Below, piece after piece: positions 31,131-39,931 of a stretch of 42,839 nucleotides of DNA. Origin of the DNA: Kiritimatiellia bacterium. GTDB taxonomy: Bacteria > Verrucomicrobiota > Kiritimatiellia > UBA8416 > SLMC01. Both the position numbers and the translations under genes were made by a program. The notes under the pieces were generated by a model. The model made no database searches and was not told where the DNA came from. It saw only the letters and a list, made by a program, of their open reading frames with translations. Location of the stretch: contig SLKS01000064.1 in NCBI GenBank assembly GCA_007134465.1, positions 1 to 42,839 of the forward strand, given 5' to 3'. Numbering within the stretch: the stretch's first letter is position 1; every line of letters begins with the position of its first letter.

Positions 31131-33329
31131 ATGAACGACACTGCGACATCCCATTGCGCCGCCGCCGGTTCCGAGGTTCTGTTCGCGCGCAATCTGGCGG
31201 CGCTGGCCGAACGGTATCCGGCCTTGCGCAAGCGAGCGCTTTCCTGCGCCGAACGCGACCGAATCGAGGTTCTGTCCACGCCGCAAGGGTTGGCCTATGC
31301 CATACGCGTGGACGACGGCTTGAGGCTGCTGAACGATCCGGCCGGCGATACGGCGCGGCTGCTGCGCAGCTTGGAGGCCGAGTCGGCGGCGCTGGCCAAT
31401 CTGCAAAAACCGGTCTGGCTGGCAGGACTGTCCCCGGGCGACGAGGCGCTGCACCTGTTCGAATATTGCGAACGCCAACCGCAGCCGCATCCGGAACAGC
31501 CGTTGCACGTATGCGCGCAGTCCCTGCCGGTTCTGATCGGGTTTCTGAAAGCGTTCGACGCCCGAGCGCTGCTCACGGCCAAGCGTGTGCGCCTTTTTCT
31601 GGCGGACGAGACGGATGCCGAGATCGCCTGGCTGGAACGGCGCCCCGATTTCCCGCATCAGTTCACGATCGTGAGCGGTCTGCCCGAGGCGGACGTCAAC
31701 GCGCAAACGACGCCGTTACGCGCGCTGGCCGCGCGCCGCGACCGTCAGGGCATGAACGATTGGCAGGAAAACGCGGAGTGGTACCGAAACCTGGACGACC
31801 GGCGGCTGGCCGCCATCCTGGCGGGCGCCGGCGAAGAAGCGCCGCGCCTGCTCATGCCGACCGCCGCCTGCTCGACCGTCACCCAGCACGCCGCGCGGTC
31901 GCTGCAAATCGCCATGACGGAACTGGGCTGGGAGGTGCGCCACCTGAATCCGGACTGGATGATTACCCCGCATTGGCTGATTGGCGAAATCCGCCGCTTC
32001 AAGCCGCACGCGCTGCTGTTCATTGATCATTTGCGCACGGAAGCCTTGCGCGTATATCCGCCCGACCTGCTGTTCGTGACCTGGGTGCAAGACGCCATGC
32101 CGGCGATCAACAGCCCGAGCGCGGCAACGGTTTGGAACGACATGGCTCGGCCGCGGCGGCGCGACTTGCTGGTCGGCTACACGGACCAGCTTCGTCCGTT
32201 CGGCTACCTGCCGGAGCGGCGGCTGCCCTTGCCCATGATCGTGGATCGCGCAACCTTCGCCGGACGCGAAGCGGATGGCGCCGAACCGGGCCCGTTCGCC
32301 TGCGATGTCTGTTTCGCGTCGAACTGCGGCCGCCCGCCCGCCGCCGAACTGGAGCGCAGCATCGGGCCTTCGCTGGCCAAGATCGCGCAGGACAGCGCCG
32401 CGCGGACCGGTTCGCCGTCGCCGCTGTCGGACGCCGACGCGACGGGGCTGGCCCGCATGCTGCACGATCATCTTTGGGCGCGCTATCGCGCCGGACGCAC
32501 ATTCATAACATATGCCGCGCTGGACAGCGAGCTGGCCGAAGCGTCGGCGCCGTTCACGCGCCTGCGCCATTCGCTCGACCCCGAAGGCCGGCATGCGCTG
32601 ACCGAATTTCTGTTCTGGTCCCTGAACGACCCGATCTATCGGCATACCGTTCTCGAATGGCTCGACGAACTGGGCGCGGACATGCGGCTGTACGGCGACG
32701 GCTGGGCGCAGCATCCGCGGTTCCGGCGTTACGCGGCCGGCAAGCTGGCGCATGGCGAGGAGCTGGCGCAAGCCTATCGCGCGGCTCGTTTCAGCCTGCA
32801 TCTGAACGCGGCCGAGGGCGGGCATCAGCGTATCGCCGAAATCCTGGCGTCGGGCGGGCGCGTGCTAACGCGCTACGATGCGAGCCGCATGGCGAACGCA
32901 AGCCCGGAATTGCAGCGCGGCTGGCGCTGGCTGGCACAACGCCTGCGCACCGGCGGCGCGAGCGATGCCGAGGCGTTCCGGCTCGAGACGCTGGACGATT
33001 CGCCCGCCCGCATGGCGCTCGCCGACTGGCTCTTCCAGCAGGCGCTGGCGCTGACGGCAACCGAATCGGATCAGGCTCCCGACCGGCTGGCCGCGCGGCT
33101 GGCTCAACGCGTCGAACAAGGCCTGACCGCCAGGCTCGATGTACTGGCTGCCGATGGCGGGGCAACGCTTTTCAACGACAGAGACTCGTTGACCGCCGCC
33201 CTCGCCGCGCTATCCGGAACGCCCAGTTCGGGCGCCACGTCCCCTGCCGGTTTTGCCCACCATGCGGAAGCGGGTTTTTCCTGTTGTAACGCCAAAGGTT
33301 CCAGAGTAGTCTTTAGGCCGCGAGAATAA
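31131..33329 (+). CDS. Maf-N-like / CgeB-like glycosyltransferase fusion
   Basis: 732 residues from ATG 31131. Residues about 15-190 resemble the N-terminal domain of Maf flagellin glycosyltransferases: FARNLAALAERYPALRKRAL, LLNDPAGDTARLLRSLEAES and VWLAGLSPGDEALHLFEYCE (compare Maf's LGxGLGYHL region). Residues about 235-640 look like a GT-B fold of the CgeB type, with PRLLMPTAACSTVTQHAARS, FIDHLRTEAL, LPLPMIVD, RLYGDGWAQHPRFRRYA and the nucleotide-sugar end AYRAARFSLHLNAAEGGHQR-IAEILASGG. It probably transfers a nonulosonic acid or other sugar to flagellin or surface glycan. The start is not supported by a clear ribosome-binding site. An earlier start would read through the upstream hairpin. 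Confidence 0.7.
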   Translation: MNDTATSHCAAAGSEVLFARNLAALAERYPALRKRALSCAERDRIEVLSTPQGLAYAIRVDDGLRLLNDPAGDTARLLRSLEAESAALANLQKPVWLAGLSPGDEALHLFEYCERQPQPHPEQPLHVCAQSLPVLIGFLKAFDARALLTAKRVRLFLADETDAEIAWLERRPDFPHQFTIVSGLPEADVNAQTTPLRALAARRDRQGMNDWQENAEWYRNLDDRRLAAILAGAGEEAPRLLMPTAACSTVTQHAARSLQIAMTELGWEVRHLNPDWMITPHWLIGEIRRFKPHALLFIDHLRTEALRVYPPDLLFVTWVQDAMPAINSPSAATVWNDMARPRRRDLLVGYTDQLRPFGYLPERRLPLPMIVDRATFAGREADGAEPGPFACDVCFASNCGRPPAAELERSIGPSLAKIAQDSAARTGSPSPLSDADATGLARMLHDHLWARYRAGRTFITYAALDSELAEASAPFTRLRHSLDPEGRHALTEFLFWSLNDPIYRHTVLEWLDELGADMRLYGDGWAQHPRFRRYAAGKLAHGEELAQAYRAARFSLHLNAAEGGHQRIAEILASGGRVLTRYDASRMANASPELQRGWRWLAQRLRTGGASDAEAFRLETLDDSPARMALADWLFQQALALTATESDQAPDRLAARLAQRVEQGLTARLDVLAADGGATLFNDRDSLTAALAALSGTPSSGATSPAGFAHHAEAGFSCCNAKGSRVVFRPRE

Positions 33330-33334
33330 GAAGT

Positions 33335-34576
33335 ATGAATGTTTTTTGCATAGGCGCGGGTATGGAACAAGCGCTCAGCATCGCAGAAGCGAAGCGGGCG
33401 GGGTTCCGGGTTGTCGCGGCGGACGGAAACCCCGATACACCCGGCCTTCGACTGGCGGACGAGGGGCTTGTCCTGGACATTGCCGACGAGGACGCGGTCA
33501 TCCGAGCGGCCCGCAACTGTGCGCCCGCCTTTCTCGTTCCTGCGCCTATCGGTCGGCTGCTGACCACGGTGGGAGCGGTCAATGACGCCCTGGGACTCCC
33601 CGGCATCAGCAGAAAAGCGGCCGAGGCTTGCACCGACAAAACAATCTTCCACGCCATGACGACCGCCCATGGTTTGGCGCGGCCCCGTCAAACGGCGCTC
33701 GTGGCGAAGGATCGAACCGCCTGCAGAAAAGCGATCTTGGACTTTGGCCTTCCCTGCATTGTCAAGCCCCGGCACGGGTCCGGGAAAAGAGGGGTGACTG
33801 CGGTGCGTTGCAAAGAGGATATCGAGATCGCCGCGGATCAGATCCTGGAAACCGGGGGGTCGGGGGAAGACGCGCTGATCGAGGAACTTGTGGAGGGAGC
33901 AGAATACGGCGTGGACGCTGTTATGACGAACGGGCGTTTCATGCCGGTGGCGGTACGCGCAAAAATCCTTACGCCGCTCCCATTCCGCCAGGAAATCGAG
34001 TATTATGCGCCCGCGCCACTTTCGAAGCCATGCCTCGAAGCCTTGACAACGGCTACGGCACGGTGCGCAATGGCTTTGGGAATTGACCATTGCTTCATCA
34101 ATGCCGATGTTATTTTGCGGCATGACGGCACTGCCGTGGTCGTCGAGATCGCGGGTCGGCCGGCCGGGCTCCTGATCATGCACAAGCTGATTCCCGTACT
34201 GACAGGAAGAAACATTCTCGGCGAAGTCATTGCCATGCTGGGCGGAGGCGCGCCCTTCCCGCCGGTCGGCGGGGCGCTGCGGCCAGCCGCATTGCGATTT
34301 CTCTCTTTGCCGCCCGGCATCCTGCAGCGTGTTCCAGAGCCAGCGGACGTACGCGCGCGAGAAGGCATCGTGGCGTATGCTTGCGATTTGGCAACGGGCG
34401 CGCGGATAGAACCCGTCACGTGCTGCGCCGACGTTCTGGCGCGCGGTCATGTCATCGCGACAGGAGGATCGGCGGAACAGGCGCGCGACAGGGCCGCCGC
34501 CATTCTGGATTTATTCACCGTCGCAACAAAGGAGCAGAAAGATGAACGATCAACACCGCGAACAACAAAACCGTAA
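33335..34576 (+). CDS. ATP-grasp ligase (carbamoyl-phosphate-synthase-like)
   Basis: 413 residues, beginning 5 bases after the glycosyltransferase stop. The pre-ATP-grasp Rossmann part is MNVFCIGAGMEQALSIAEAK with AADGNPDTPGLRLADEGLVL. The ATP-grasp part has CIVKPRHGSGKRGV (nucleotide-binding Lys and glycine loop), LIEELVEGAEYGVDAV and a metal-binding INADVILRHDGTAVVVEIAGRPAG. Such enzymes ligate a carboxylate to an amine or similar nucleophile via an acyl phosphate. The place in a pseudaminic-acid cluster suggests sugar or amino-acyl decoration. The substrate is unknown. Confidence 0.8.
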   Translation: MNVFCIGAGMEQALSIAEAKRAGFRVVAADGNPDTPGLRLADEGLVLDIADEDAVIRAARNCAPAFLVPAPIGRLLTTVGAVNDALGLPGISRKAAEACTDKTIFHAMTTAHGLARPRQTALVAKDRTACRKAILDFGLPCIVKPRHGSGKRGVTAVRCKEDIEIAADQILETGGSGEDALIEELVEGAEYGVDAVMTNGRFMPVAVRAKILTPLPFRQEIEYYAPAPLSKPCLEALTTATARCAMALGIDHCFINADVILRHDGTAVVVEIAGRPAGLLIMHKLIPVLTGRNILGEVIAMLGGGAPFPPVGGALRPAALRFLSLPPGILQRVPEPADVRAREGIVAYACDLATGARIEPVTCCADVLARGHVIATGGSAEQARDRAAAILDLFTVATKEQKDERSTPRTTKP

Positions 34577-35228
34577 AGCCTGGGGCAAAGAGATCGGCAA
34601 ACACCGCTTGCTGTATCCCGACGAGCGTCTGGTCTGCTTTCTGGCCGCCAACTATCCCAACCGTGAAGAAAACGGACAGCGCAACGCTCTCGACATCGGC
34701 TTCGGATCGGGCCGGCACCTGCAATTGCTGATGGACTACGGATTTCAAGCCTACGGCGTGGACTATGCGAAGGAAACCGCCGCCGTGGCGCGCAACGTGC
34801 TGAAAGACAACCCGCTGCTGCGCGACCTGAAAGTCGCCGACATGAAAGACCGACCGTTTTCAGGCATTCAGTTTGATGTCGTTATTGCATGGGGCGTATG
34901 TTTCCTGCGCACACCAGAGGAAACGGCTTGCGATCTTGTTCATCTGCGAAACTCGATGAAAGCGGGCGGGCGGTTGATTGTAAACTTCAGAAACAAGGAG
35001 AGCTGGTTCTGCGGCAAGGGGAAACAAATCGGCCCGAACACGTTTCTGCTCGACGAATCCGCCGGCCCCTATCAAGACATGTGCTACACGTTTCTGGAGC
35101 GGGAGGCGGCACACGACATTTTAACGGCAGCGGGATTCGAGATCGATAATTGCGAGCGCTTGGACCTTTGGAAAAACCATGTTTCCGAACACCATAGCTG
35201 GTGGGTATTTTGGGCTCGCCGAACGTAG
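34542..35228 (+). CDS. Class I SAM-dependent methyltransferase
   Basis: 228 residues from ATG 34542 (AAAGGAG upstream), overlapping the ATP-grasp gene by 35 bases. Motif I ALDIGFGSGRHLQLL is at about 50-64, followed by VDYAKETAAVARN (motif II acid), DVVIAWGVCFLRTPEE and LKAGGRLIVNFRNKES-like strands. Probably N- or O-methylation of a sugar or its substituent in the same pathway. The target is not readable from the sequence. Confidence 0.85.
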   Translation: MNDQHREQQNRKAWGKEIGKHRLLYPDERLVCFLAANYPNREENGQRNALDIGFGSGRHLQLLMDYGFQAYGVDYAKETAAVARNVLKDNPLLRDLKVADMKDRPFSGIQFDVVIAWGVCFLRTPEETACDLVHLRNSMKAGGRLIVNFRNKESWFCGKGKQIGPNTFLLDESAGPYQDMCYTFLEREAAHDILTAAGFEIDNCERLDLWKNHVSEHHSWWVFWARRT

Positions 35229-35301
35229 AACTGTGCCGCATCGGTCCGCCGAACAGAACGCAACGATGCGGCCACCAAGTCAGGCGTGGAGGACAAGGAC
35301 C

Positions 35302-36357
35302 ATGGCTTATTTTCGCATGGGCAAACGATGCGTCGGTGAAGCGGCGCCCGTTTATATCGTAGCCGAAATAGGCGCCAACCACAACGGCGACCCCGCTCTG
35401 GCGCGAGACATGGTGTCCGCCGCCGCCGCGACCGGGGCGGATGCGGTCAAGTTCCAAATGTACAGGACAAGCAGCCTGCTGGCGGACAGGGACCGCAAGA
35501 TCGTTTGGGGCCCTCCAGGCAAGGAGCGTCGCGAGCCCATCGGCGCCATGTTCGATCGGCTTTCCCTGCCGCTTTCCGCCTATGCTCCGCTTTTTCGGCA
35601 TGCGCGCTCTTTAGGCATTACGCCGTTCGCAACTCCGTTCAGTCCGTACGAAGCCCGGCGGCTTCTGCGTTTGGGCGTGCCCGGCTTCAAAATCGCATCT
35701 TCCGACGTCGCCTACGGCGATCTACTGCGCACGGCTGGCGGCTCGGGCAAACCCGTGCTGCTCTCCACAGGGAAATCTACTCTTGGCGAAATCGAGGAAG
35801 CCGTCGCCATGCTTCGGGCGGCCCATTGCCAAGACGTGGCGCTTCTCCATTGCTCTGCGCTGTATCCGGCGCCCGCGCCGGAAATCAACTTGCGCGCGAT
35901 GGTTACGCTCGGCAGGCAGTTCCCCGATTGCGTTATCGGCTATTCGGACCACTCCATTGGCATTGCAGCCTGTCTTGGTGCGACTGCCTTAGGCGCCCGC
36001 ATCATTGAAAAACACTTCACGCTCGACAAACGCATGGACGGCCCCGACCATTGGTTCAGCGCGGATCCGGCCGAAACGGCCCAGTTGGTCAGGGAAGTCC
36101 GCTTTCTGGAACAGGCGCTAGGCTCCACCCGCAAGGGCGTGTCCGACGAGGAAAAGAAGGAACGGAAGGTATCCACCCGTTCACTCGTTCTGAAAACCGC
36201 CTTGGAAGCGGGAACCGTTTTGCGACGGACCCATTTGAAAGCAGTACGGCCCGGTTGGGGTATTCATCCCGGGGACGTGGACAAAGTAGCGGGGCTTGCC
36301 CTCCGGAAAAGCTTGCCGGCAAACAGCGTGCTGACCTGGGAGCATTTGCGCGGATAA
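35302..36357 (+). CDS. pseI: Nonulosonic acid synthase (PseI/NeuB family)
   Basis: 351 residues, with GGAGGACAAGG before ATG 35302. The NeuB TIM barrel is seen as PVYIVAEIGANHNGDPALAR, GADAVKFQMYRTS, TPFSPYEARRLLRLGVPGFK-IASSD, LLSTGKSTLGEIEEAV, LLHCSALYPAPAPEINLRAM and GYSDHSIGIAA. It is followed by a C-terminal SAF/antifreeze-like domain (about 285-351). The enzyme condenses phosphoenolpyruvate with a 6-deoxy diacetamido hexose. The presence of pseB and pseC nearby favours pseudaminic acid (PseI) over sialic or legionaminic acid. Confidence 0.88.
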   Translation: MAYFRMGKRCVGEAAPVYIVAEIGANHNGDPALARDMVSAAAATGADAVKFQMYRTSSLLADRDRKIVWGPPGKERREPIGAMFDRLSLPLSAYAPLFRHARSLGITPFATPFSPYEARRLLRLGVPGFKIASSDVAYGDLLRTAGGSGKPVLLSTGKSTLGEIEEAVAMLRAAHCQDVALLHCSALYPAPAPEINLRAMVTLGRQFPDCVIGYSDHSIGIAACLGATALGARIIEKHFTLDKRMDGPDHWFSADPAETAQLVREVRFLEQALGSTRKGVSDEEKKERKVSTRSLVLKTALEAGTVLRRTHLKAVRPGWGIHPGDVDKVAGLALRKSLPANSVLTWEHLRG

Positions 36358-36402
36358 CCCCGACCAAAGCAAACAGAAGACACCCCCCGACAAGGAGACC
36401 CC

Positions 36403-37326
36403 GTGGCAGTCAACCTGCACACGCATTCGCTTTTTTCCGTGGACGGCTGGCAAACGCCGGAGGCTTTGGCCGAACAGCAGGCGAGCAAGGGTGCGACCGT
36501 CCTTTCACTCACGGACCACAACACGACAGACGGATTGCCCCGTTGCCGACGCCAGGCCGAACGGCTGGGCATGCGATTTATTAACGGCATGGAAGCGGAT
36601 GCATTCTGGCAAGGGGAATCGCTCCATTTTCTTGCCCTCGGTTTCGAACTTCCGCATGCGGGGCTAGAGGCCTTTTGCCGGAGCCAATGCGAGCAATACA
36701 CGGCGAACTACGACCGAATCCACCCGCTGCTGGAATCGCGCTACGGCGTGAGCCGGGCAACCCTGATCGCCGGGCTAGCCACCCGTTATCCAACGCATCG
36801 CTTCCCGATGCTCAACCAGTGGTTCGTTCTGGACCACATGGAAAACAGCGAACGTTTCGCCGACAGAAACTCCGCCCGCGCGGCTATGAACAAACTGATC
36901 GCCGAAGCCGAACGGGGAATGGCTAAACCTTTCGACTGGGCTTCGTTTCACACCGTTCGCGATGTTGTACACGCAGCCGGCGGGATACTCCTGCTCGCTC
37001 ACGTCGCCAGCTACAGACCCGGCGACTGGTCAGGCCAATCGTCCCTGATTGAATCTCTGCTGGATGCAGGTCTGGACGGATTCGAACTGTATCATCCGGC
37101 GAATACGCGAGAGCCGCACTTTCAAACGATGGTCTCGGCAGCCCGGCAATGGGGATGCGCGGTTAGCGGCGGAACCGACGATCACGGAGATTCCGAATAT
37201 CGCCGGGCATCCGATCCTGTCGTCGCTCCCGAGTGGTTGGTCGAAACACTCGACAATGCTCTAGCCAACCAACGAGCTTTCACCAGACCGTCCAGCCCCC
37301 GTCCACAACCAGCGTGTGACCGTTGA
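36403..37326 (+). CDS. PHP-domain phosphoesterase (TrpH/YciV-like)
   Basis: 307 residues, GTG start at 36403 with AAGGAG upstream. The metal-ligand series is NLHTHSLFSVDG, LSLTDHNTTDG, INGMEAD, LLLAHVASYRPG, and GFELYHPANTREPH with SGGTDDHGD. This is the full PHP set of His, Asp and Glu ligands for a trinuclear site. Relatives hydrolyse nucleoside 3',5'-bisphosphates or other phosphoesters. In this cluster a sugar-phosphate or nucleotide substrate is possible. Its 3' end overlaps the convergent SDR gene by 47 bases. Confidence 0.83.
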   Translation: MAVNLHTHSLFSVDGWQTPEALAEQQASKGATVLSLTDHNTTDGLPRCRRQAERLGMRFINGMEADAFWQGESLHFLALGFELPHAGLEAFCRSQCEQYTANYDRIHPLLESRYGVSRATLIAGLATRYPTHRFPMLNQWFVLDHMENSERFADRNSARAAMNKLIAEAERGMAKPFDWASFHTVRDVVHAAGGILLLAHVASYRPGDWSGQSSLIESLLDAGLDGFELYHPANTREPHFQTMVSAARQWGCAVSGGTDDHGDSEYRRASDPVVAPEWLVETLDNALANQRAFTRPSSPRPQPACDR

Positions 37327-38068
37327 CAAAACTGGCCGCATCCGAAAGAAGGAAGGCGACGGGTCCTGCGATTTCCTCCGGGCGTCCGACCCGGCGCAAG
37401 GGCACACGTTGCGCGAGCCGGTCGGCAAACTCCTTGTGCGCCTGAACCTCGGGGGCGGGGAAGGGACCGGGCGCGATGGCGTTCACGCGAATGCCGCGTT
37501 CGGCCCAATGACAGGCTGCGTAGCGGGTGAACTGGATGACGCCCGCCTTGGCCGCGCCATAGGCGGGCGGATTGTGGAATTCCTCGCAATCCCGGTACAG
37601 GTCCGGCGGCGGCGAAACCAGCCCGTACATGGAGGCGATGTTCACGATGGAACCACCCGCCGTCATGCGCCGCGCCGCAGCCTGCGCGGCCAGCATGACC
37701 TGCGACAGGCAGGCGTCGAGCGCCGCGCGCACGCCGTCCGGCGAAAGAGCGCCCAGCGCTTCGTTCCCGCCTGCGGCGGCGTTATTGACCCAGCCGTCGA
37801 GCCGGCCGCCCTGCCCCGCCGCGAAATCGAGAAAGGCGGCCAGCGAATCGGCATCCGCCACATCCAGGACTTGAAACCGAACACAACCCGCGCCGCCTTG
37901 ACGGGCCGCTTCCGCCGCCACAAGCGCCAGCGCCGATTCGGTCCGGCCGCCAATAGCGACATCGGCGCCCAGCGCGGCCAAGCCCAACGCCGTGGCCCGG
38001 CCCAGGTGCCCGCCCCCGCCGGTGATGCCCACCGTCGTGCCCGACAAATCCAATCCGTTCATTTTCAT
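37280..38068 (-). CDS. Short-chain dehydrogenase/reductase (PtmA-like context)
   Basis: 262 residues from ATG 38068, with CGGAG upstream. Classical SDR motifs are seen: GITGGGGHLGRA (NAD(P) loop), VNNAAAGG, SIVNIASMYG (catalytic Ser), AYGAAKAG (Y-x3-K) and the C-terminal GHTLVVDGG. The context with a cytidylyltransferase and nonulosonic synthase resembles ptmA in the Campylobacter flagellin-modification locus. The substrate is inferred only from that context. Confidence 0.85.
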   Translation of the reverse strand: MKMNGLDLSGTTVGITGGGGHLGRATALGLAALGADVAIGGRTESALALVAAEAARQGGAGCVRFQVLDVADADSLAAFLDFAAGQGGRLDGWVNNAAAGGNEALGALSPDGVRAALDACLSQVMLAAQAAARRMTAGGSIVNIASMYGLVSPPPDLYRDCEEFHNPPAYGAAKAGVIQFTRYAACHWAERGIRVNAIAPGPFPAPEVQAHKEFADRLAQRVPLRRVGRPEEIAGPVAFLLSDAASFVNGHTLVVDGGWTVW

Positions 38069-38166
38069 GCAGGCTCCGGGAGAATGTTTGGTGTTCGTTT
38101 TTCGTTGTTCTGGGTTCTGTTGACCTTCAGGTTTCAGGTTTCCGCCCTCATCCCTCTCTTCCTCCT
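38069..38166. repeat. Repeat gap between pseF-like and SDR genes
   Basis: gtgttcgtttttcgttgttc (38090-38110), then cttcaggtttcaggtttccg and cctcatccctctcttcctcc (38123-38165). The TGA of the pseF-like gene (38169-38167) abuts this module. This is the array seen upstream of the sigma-54 elements, but here no -24/-12 element follows. Confidence 0.75.
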
Positions 38167-38916
38167 TCATCCTGCCTCGACCGGTTTTTGTTGGATCTCG
38201 GCGTTGAGGGCAACAAGATCGGGTTGGGCATCGAGCGCGGCGACCATCTCGGGATACGAGATGGTTGGCCAGCGTTCGCCGAACAGCGCGAAGGCCTGAT
38301 CGGCCATGCGAGCGTCGGCGAGCGTATCCACCGTCCAGCGCCAGGCCGGCCGCGCCGGCCAATCGGCTGGCGGTTGAAAAGGCCAACGCCGACCGCAGGC
38401 AACGAGCCAGGACGTCACATGCGCACGATGATGCGGCTCGGCGTCCGGGATGGCCGCTTCGGCTTCCAGCAATGCTTCGGCTCGCACAATTTCCGGCGCA
38501 TAGCCGAGCGGCAAGGCGGCGTTCGTCCGATCTTCGGACAGGCAATCCGAAGATGCGGGCATTTGTTCGGTCTGCGCCAGCATGGCATCCACTACCGCAC
38601 CATCCGCAAAGGGGTTGTCGGCCGTCGCGCGGACAATCCAAGTGGGGTTGCGCTCGCGCGCAATGGCGACAAACCGGGACAGCACATCCTCGACGGCGCC
38701 GCTACACACCCGCAGCCCGAGCGCGGCGCCCCACCCTGCCGTCACCTCGTCGTCCGCCCGGTCCGTTGTGGCCAGCCACCATTCGTCCACGCGCGCCGAC
38801 CGGACAAGCCGTTGCGCCAGCACGGCCAGCAAAGGCCGCCCACCCAACGGGTATAGAATCTTGCCGGGCAACCGGCTCGATCCCATGCGCGCCTGTATGA
38901 TTCCGATCGTTTTCAT
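38167..38916 (-). CDS. pseF: Cytidylyltransferase, SpsF/PseF-like
   Basis: 249 residues. The N-terminal signature GIIQARMGSSRLPGKILYPL (nucleotide-binding loop) and the later RATADNPFADGAVVDAM and WTVDTLADA motifs define the SpsF family of CTP-dependent sugar activators. In this cluster it would convert pseudaminic acid to its CMP form. The SpsF-type identification is firm. The PseF role is inferred from neighbours, and enzymes of this family can be promiscuous or unassigned. Confidence 0.75.
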   Translation of the reverse strand: MKTIGIIQARMGSSRLPGKILYPLGGRPLLAVLAQRLVRSARVDEWWLATTDRADDEVTAGWGAALGLRVCSGAVEDVLSRFVAIARERNPTWIVRATADNPFADGAVVDAMLAQTEQMPASSDCLSEDRTNAALPLGYAPEIVRAEALLEAEAAIPDAEPHHRAHVTSWLVACGRRWPFQPPADWPARPAWRWTVDTLADARMADQAFALFGERWPTISYPEMVAALDAQPDLVALNAEIQQKPVEAG

Positions 38917-39041
38917 TGCGACCCGATGACAGGGTGACCCGGTGACCCGCAGGCAATCATTGCGGCGGCAGAGGCCTGCCGCCCTCCATTCTTCGCGACA
39001 CCCGAATCGTCATTCGTCATTTGCCATTCGTCATTCCCATG
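38917..39041. repeat. Repeat gap and REP-like hairpin at the aldo-keto reductase stop
   Basis: acccgatgacagggtgaccc and ggtgacccgcag (38926-38952) are followed by a ggcggcagaggcctgccgcc hairpin (38964-38983) related to the 41.2-kb tandem repeat. cattcgtcatttgccattcg units then run (39011-39035) into the reductase gene, whose last codons and TGA (39019-39017) they encode. Confidence 0.7.
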
Positions 39042-39931
39042 CTCGGCCACTGCGACGGGTCGAGCCAGCGGTCGTCGGGCCAGGCCAGCGTTTCCGGGTC
39101 GGGCAGGCCCTGCCCGCGCCGCACCGATGTCAGAATGGCATCGAGCTGTTCTTTCGAGCAAACGCCGAGTACAATACGATCTGCGCCCGCCGTGCGCAAG
39201 GCGAAATGCAGGCAGGCGTCCAGCGGAGCGATGGCGGCCTGGCGGCAGGCGTCTCGGAAAGCGGTCAGCCTCGGGCGCAGGGCCGCGAAACTCGACGGCA
39301 GCCGTTCAGGCTCGGTCAGAAGCGCTCCTTGCAGGAAAACGGAGCGGGCATGCGTTTCCACGCCGCGCTGCCGCAGGGCGGCCAGGCGGCCATCGCGCAG
39401 GCGGCGCTGATCGGCCACGTTGAGCGGAAGCTGAACGATGCCGATTTCGTAACGGTCCATGACGGCATCGAGCTGGGCGGCGGTATACAGCGAGACGCCT
39501 ATCTTTTGCACTGCGCCAGCGGCTTGCCATTCGCGCATGGCCGCGTAGAGCCGGTCTCCGCCCGGCACAAGCAGGTCGTCGGCATGATGCACCAGCAAGC
39601 CGTACACGGACGCACGACGCAGCCGCCGACGCGACTGCGCGAACGCGTCGGCAACAGCCTTAACGTCTTCAGCAGCAACTTTGGGCTTTTTGATCGCAAG
39701 CGTTTTTGTCACAACCTCACAGCCCTGTTGGGGCAAGCAGGCGCCGAGCACGGTTTCGGCTTCGCCGTAGGCGGGCGCGGTATCCACCAGGCGCAGGCCG
39801 GCATCGAAAGCGGCGGCAAGAATGGCCGCGACCTGCGGCACGGGAACACGACCGTCCGCATTGGACAGCCCGTAATCCATGCCGAACTGGGCGGAGCCCA
39901 GGCCGAGCCGGGCGACATCCGGCGCGTTCAT
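39017..39931 (-). CDS. Aldo-keto reductase
   Basis: 304 residues. The AKR barrel starts LGLGSAQFGMDYGLSNADGRVP. It is followed by LRLVDTAPAYGEAETVLG (catalytic Asp/Tyr region), VVTKTLAIKK (Lys), YGLLVHHADDLL (His) and GVSLYTAAQLDAVM. This subgroup is common beside SpsF-type genes in pseudaminic-acid loci. It may reduce a keto-sugar intermediate, but no defined step is established. The ATG overlaps the pseC stop (ATGA, 39931-39928). The terminal residues MTNGK are encoded by a dispersed repeat. Confidence 0.83.
   Translation of the reverse strand: MNAPDVARLGLGSAQFGMDYGLSNADGRVPVPQVAAILAAAFDAGLRLVDTAPAYGEAETVLGACLPQQGCEVVTKTLAIKKPKVAAEDVKAVADAFAQSRRRLRRASVYGLLVHHADDLLVPGGDRLYAAMREWQAAGAVQKIGVSLYTAAQLDAVMDRYEIGIVQLPLNVADQRRLRDGRLAALRQRGVETHARSVFLQGALLTEPERLPSSFAALRPRLTAFRDACRQAAIAPLDACLHFALRTAGADRIVLGVCSKEQLDAILTSVRRGQGLPDPETLAWPDDRWLDPSQWPSMGMTNGK

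Noticed and set aside
34449-34541. Earlier start for the methyltransferase
   Set aside because: It would lie fully inside the ATP-grasp gene, while ATG 34542 has AAAGGAG at good distance.
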